Of a DNA stretch of 8,115 nt, positions 6,380-8,115 are shown piece after piece (within the stretch, counting starts at the first letter, position 1; every line of letters begins with the position of its first letter). A program made the translations under genes and the position numbers. This DNA is from Candidatus Acidiferrum typicum (lineage in GTDB: Bacteria > Acidobacteriota > Terriglobia > Acidiferrales > UBA7541): NCBI GenBank assembly GCA_002478115.1, contig DLMH01000084.1, forward strand, positions 1 to 8,115, read 5' to 3'. A model generated the notes under the pieces. It made no database searches. It was not told where the DNA came from and saw only the letters and a program-made list of their open reading frames with translations.

Positions 6380-6408
6380 ATTATACCTACTTAGGGCAAA
6401 CGTTTACA
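6380..6408 (-). promoter_or_regulatory. Promoter of the GH127 gene with perfect -10 and operator-overlapped -35
   Basis: On the minus strand the -10 is TATAAT (6385-6380, perfect consensus). Exactly 17 bases upstream lies TGTAAA (6408-6403), a poor -35 (3 of 6). Transcription would begin near 6373, giving a leader of about 36 bases. The weak -35 lies within the palindromic operator candidate, so a bound regulator would compete with polymerase. The promoter lets the gene be expressed independently of araB. Confidence 0.6.
6394..6407. promoter_or_regulatory. Candidate LacI-family operator at the GH127 promoter
   Basis: GGGCAAACGTTTAC contains the perfect 8-bp palindrome AAACGTTT (6398-6405) with central CG. 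The match extends to 10 of 12 symmetric positions over 6396-6407. This is the classic form of LacI/GalR-family operators and resembles the CcpA cre site. It overlaps the -35 box of the GH127 promoter and matches 1856-1869 at 11 of 14 positions. Flanking agggc (6393-6397) and gccct (6410-6414) add a further inverted repeat. Confidence 0.55.
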
Positions 6409-6487
6409 CGCCCTGCTCTCAGAAACTACCCACGCTGCCGGACGCGGCCGCTGTTTGCAGTTGCCGCCGACTGACGGGCAGCGCGCA

Positions 6488-8056
6488 CTAACTGCCGTTC
6501 TGAGCCAGTTTGATCAGTGCCGGCATGACCTCGCCGAACGGTGCCTCGTGCGGCTGTCCAAATGCGAAATAGAGTTTTCGATAGAGCGCATACAGCGAGT
6601 TGTAGACTTTCTGTGCGCCGGGCTCCGGCGTAAACAGCGCGTGCTCCGGACAAATCTTATCCTGCGCTTCTTCAACCGTCTGGAACGTCCCTGCGGCGAG
6701 AAATGCGAAAATCGCGGAACCCAGGCTCACAACGCTCTTGCTCGGTACGAGTACCGGCCTCCCCAGAACGTTGGCATAGATTTGATTGAGCACGTTGTTT
6801 TTTTGCGGAATGCCGCCGGCATTGATCACGCGCTTGATGGGCACCCCATGTTCGGCCATGCGATCCAGAATGATTCGCGTGTGGAATGCCGTGCCTTCGA
6901 TGGCGGCAAATAGTTCGTCCTGAGCGGTGCTCTGCAAATTCCAACCCAGGGTAATCCCGCGCAAATTCGGATTCACGAGTACCGTCCGGTCCCCATTGTC
7001 CCAGGTCATGCGGAGCAGGCCGGTTTGCCCTGCCCGGTACTTCTCAAGTCCCTCACTCAGAGTCGCAACATCCGTTCCGGCGCGGTTGGCAATCGAGTTG
7101 AAAATGTCCCCCACAGCCGAAAGCCCCGCCTCAATTCCAGTGCGCTGCGGGTGCACGCTTCCCTGCACCACACCGCAGACGCCGGGTACCAGGTTGGGCG
7201 ATGGTGTAATGCCGATGATGCAAGTCGAGGTGCCGATGACATTCACCATGTCATCGGTCCGGCAACCCGCACCGATGGCATCCCAGTGGGCGTCGAATGC
7301 CCCTACGGGTATGGGAATGCCTGCCTTCAATCCGAGTCTTTCGGCCCAAAAAGCAGTAAGCCTGCCGGCAATTTGATCCGAAGTGACATATTCGCCCTGA
7401 AGTTTTTCTCTCACACCTGCAAACAGGGGATCGACTTTGACGAGGAATTCCTCGGAAGGCAGGCCACCCAGGTCCCGATTCCACAGCCACTTATGCCCCA
7501 TGGCGCAAACACTGCGCTTCACCTGGCGGGGATCTGTGATTCCGCAGAGCGTGGCCGCGGCCATGTCGCAGTGCTCAAAGGCAGACACGAATTCGGCGCG
7601 CTTCGTGGGATTGTGACGCAGCCAGTGCAGCAGTTTGGAAAAGCCCCACTCCGAAGAGTACGTTCCGCCGCACCATTGAATGGCTTGGAGCCCTTCGCGA
7701 TGCGCCGCTTTGGTGATCTCTGCGGCTTCTGCTTTCGCCCGGTGGTCGCACCAGAGATAATACTCATCGAGCGGCTGGAGATTCTTTCCCACCGGAATTA
7801 CGGAGGAGCCGGTGGTATCAACCGCGAGCGCTTGCACTTGATTGCCGGAGATATGCGCCTTTTGGACGGCCTCGCGGGTGGCCTTCGCCAAAGCGCTCAT
7901 CTGATCGTCATGCGACTGCGTGGCGTACTCCGGGTCTTCGCGCTTCCGGTGCAGCGGGTATTCCGCAAGTGCGGTCGCCAGCAGGCCGCGTTCGCTGTCC
8001 ACAATAGAAACGCGCACGCTGAGGGTTCCAAAATCCACTCCAGCCACTATTGCCAT
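6488..8056 (-). CDS. araB: L-ribulokinase (FGGY family)
   Basis: The product has 522 residues, in the size range of bacterial ribulokinases. It phosphorylates L-ribulose with ATP to L-ribulose 5-phosphate in the cytoplasm, the second step of L-arabinose catabolism between AraA and AraD. Visible FGGY motifs are the N-terminal phosphate loop GVDFGTLSVR (6-15), AVDTTGSSVIPV (78-89), the ribulokinase-like DEYYLWCDHRA (97-107), the catalytic-base region VGAFDAHWDAIGAG (251-264, D255), the second phosphate loop VIGTSTC (273-279), and the adenosine-site segment INAGGIPQKN (411-420) followed by LGSAI (445-449). There is no signal peptide. The ATG at 8056 is the only reasonable start because FGGY kinases begin just before the GVDFGT motif, although the nearest good Shine-Dalgarno lies 16 bases away. 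The gene sits between an upstream gene ending 34 bases away and the GH127 gene, consistent with an arabinose-utilisation locus. A different pentulose kinase of the same family is possible but less likely. Confidence 0.92.
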   Translation of the reverse strand: MAIVAGVDFGTLSVRVSIVDSERGLLATALAEYPLHRKREDPEYATQSHDDQMSALAKATREAVQKAHISGNQVQALAVDTTGSSVIPVGKNLQPLDEYYLWCDHRAKAEAAEITKAAHREGLQAIQWCGGTYSSEWGFSKLLHWLRHNPTKRAEFVSAFEHCDMAAATLCGITDPRQVKRSVCAMGHKWLWNRDLGGLPSEEFLVKVDPLFAGVREKLQGEYVTSDQIAGRLTAFWAERLGLKAGIPIPVGAFDAHWDAIGAGCRTDDMVNVIGTSTCIIGITPSPNLVPGVCGVVQGSVHPQRTGIEAGLSAVGDIFNSIANRAGTDVATLSEGLEKYRAGQTGLLRMTWDNGDRTVLVNPNLRGITLGWNLQSTAQDELFAAIEGTAFHTRIILDRMAEHGVPIKRVINAGGIPQKNNVLNQIYANVLGRPVLVPSKSVVSLGSAIFAFLAAGTFQTVEEAQDKICPEHALFTPEPGAQKVYNSLYALYRKLYFAFGQPHEAPFGEVMPALIKLAQNGS

Positions 8057-8072
8057 GGGGTTGCTCTGCTCG

Positions 8073-8079
8073 CTCCTTT
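8073..8079 (-). promoter_or_regulatory. Distant Shine-Dalgarno sequence before araB
   Basis: AAAGGAG on the minus strand lies 16 bases before the ATG at 8056, longer than the usual 5-10. No alternative ATG, GTG or TTG codon occurs in frame between the two. Either the spacing is tolerated or a weaker site closer to the ATG is used. Confidence 0.45.
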
Positions 8080-8090
8080 CAGATGAACGG

Positions 8091-8115
8091 CTACGCCTGG
8101 TGAGCGTACATTTCC
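8091..8115 (-). CDS. Probable 3' end of a gene upstream of araB (partial)
   Basis: On the minus strand one frame reads E-M-Y-A-H-Q-A then TAG (8093-8091), ending 34 bases before the araB start. Spacing and orientation fit the last codons of a co-transcribed gene. Seven residues are too few to identify it. By context araA, araD, a sugar transporter or another hydrolase would make sense, and nothing in the sequence selects among them. Another frame could be the real one. Confidence 0.3.

Noticed and set aside
6434..6482. Inverted repeat gctgcc/ggcagc after the araB stop, as a possible terminator
   Set aside because: The arms are only 6 bp and 37 bases apart, with no T-tract in the direction of araB transcription.
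7025..8086. Long plus-strand frame of about 350 codons
   Set aside because: It lies antisense across araB, whose reading is supported by clear FGGY motifs. The product has no recognisable domain and is a codon-bias shadow.
1..8115. CRISPR arrays, tRNA or rRNA genes, insertion sequences, phage or integration sites
   Set aside because: No regularly spaced repeats, transposase or integrase motifs, or structured RNA signatures were seen. Apart from the relic at 3835-4185, the window reads as ordinary metabolic genes.

Overview
The window looks like chromosomal DNA of a heterotrophic soil bacterium that degrades plant polysaccharides. The Acidobacteriota are the best guess. The base composition is moderately GC-rich. 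Several predicted secreted enzymes carry twin-arginine (Tat) signal peptides, there is a long secreted TPR protein, and a gene relic resembles the C-terminal domain of a cytochrome-like family that I associate with acidobacterial genomes. The taxonomic call is inference, because there is no rRNA or marker gene here.

Layout, left to right. (1) The first 131 bases hold the 5' end of a minus-strand gene whose product starts with a clear Tat signal; it runs off the left edge. (2) A minus-strand gene (254-1747) encodes a secreted TPR-repeat protein of about 497 residues. (3) A divergent intergenic region (1748-1953) has back-to-back promoters, with a palindromic LacI-type operator candidate just downstream of the rightward promoter. 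(4) A plus-strand gene (1954-3804) encodes a Tat-exported member of the DUF1680 / GH127-GH146 beta-L-arabinofuranosidase group with an altered metal-site motif. (5) The stretch 3805-4282 contains only an N-terminally truncated relic (about 3898-4185) and weak hairpins. (6) A minus-strand gene (4283-6337) encodes a second, canonical, Tat-exported GH127 beta-L-arabinofuranosidase with all expected catalytic residues. Its promoter has a perfect -10 box and a -35 overlapped by a second copy of the operator. (7) A minus-strand gene (6488-8056) encodes L-ribulokinase (araB). (8) The last 25 bases appear to be the 3' end of a further minus-strand gene, 34 bases upstream of araB.

How the genes fit together: the two exported DUF1680 enzymes would release L-arabinose from arabinofuranose-rich plant glycans (extensin-type beta-arabino-oligosaccharides or similar) outside the cytoplasm. 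After uptake and isomerisation by genes not in the window, AraB would phosphorylate L-ribulose for entry into the pentose phosphate pathway. The most notable new observation is a shared 14-bp operator-like sequence (11 of 14 positions identical, central CG) at both DUF1680 promoters. It suggests that a LacI-family sugar sensor controls both enzymes. The unusual catalytic motif of the first enzyme (E-T-P-C in place of E-S-C) is the second point worth checking.
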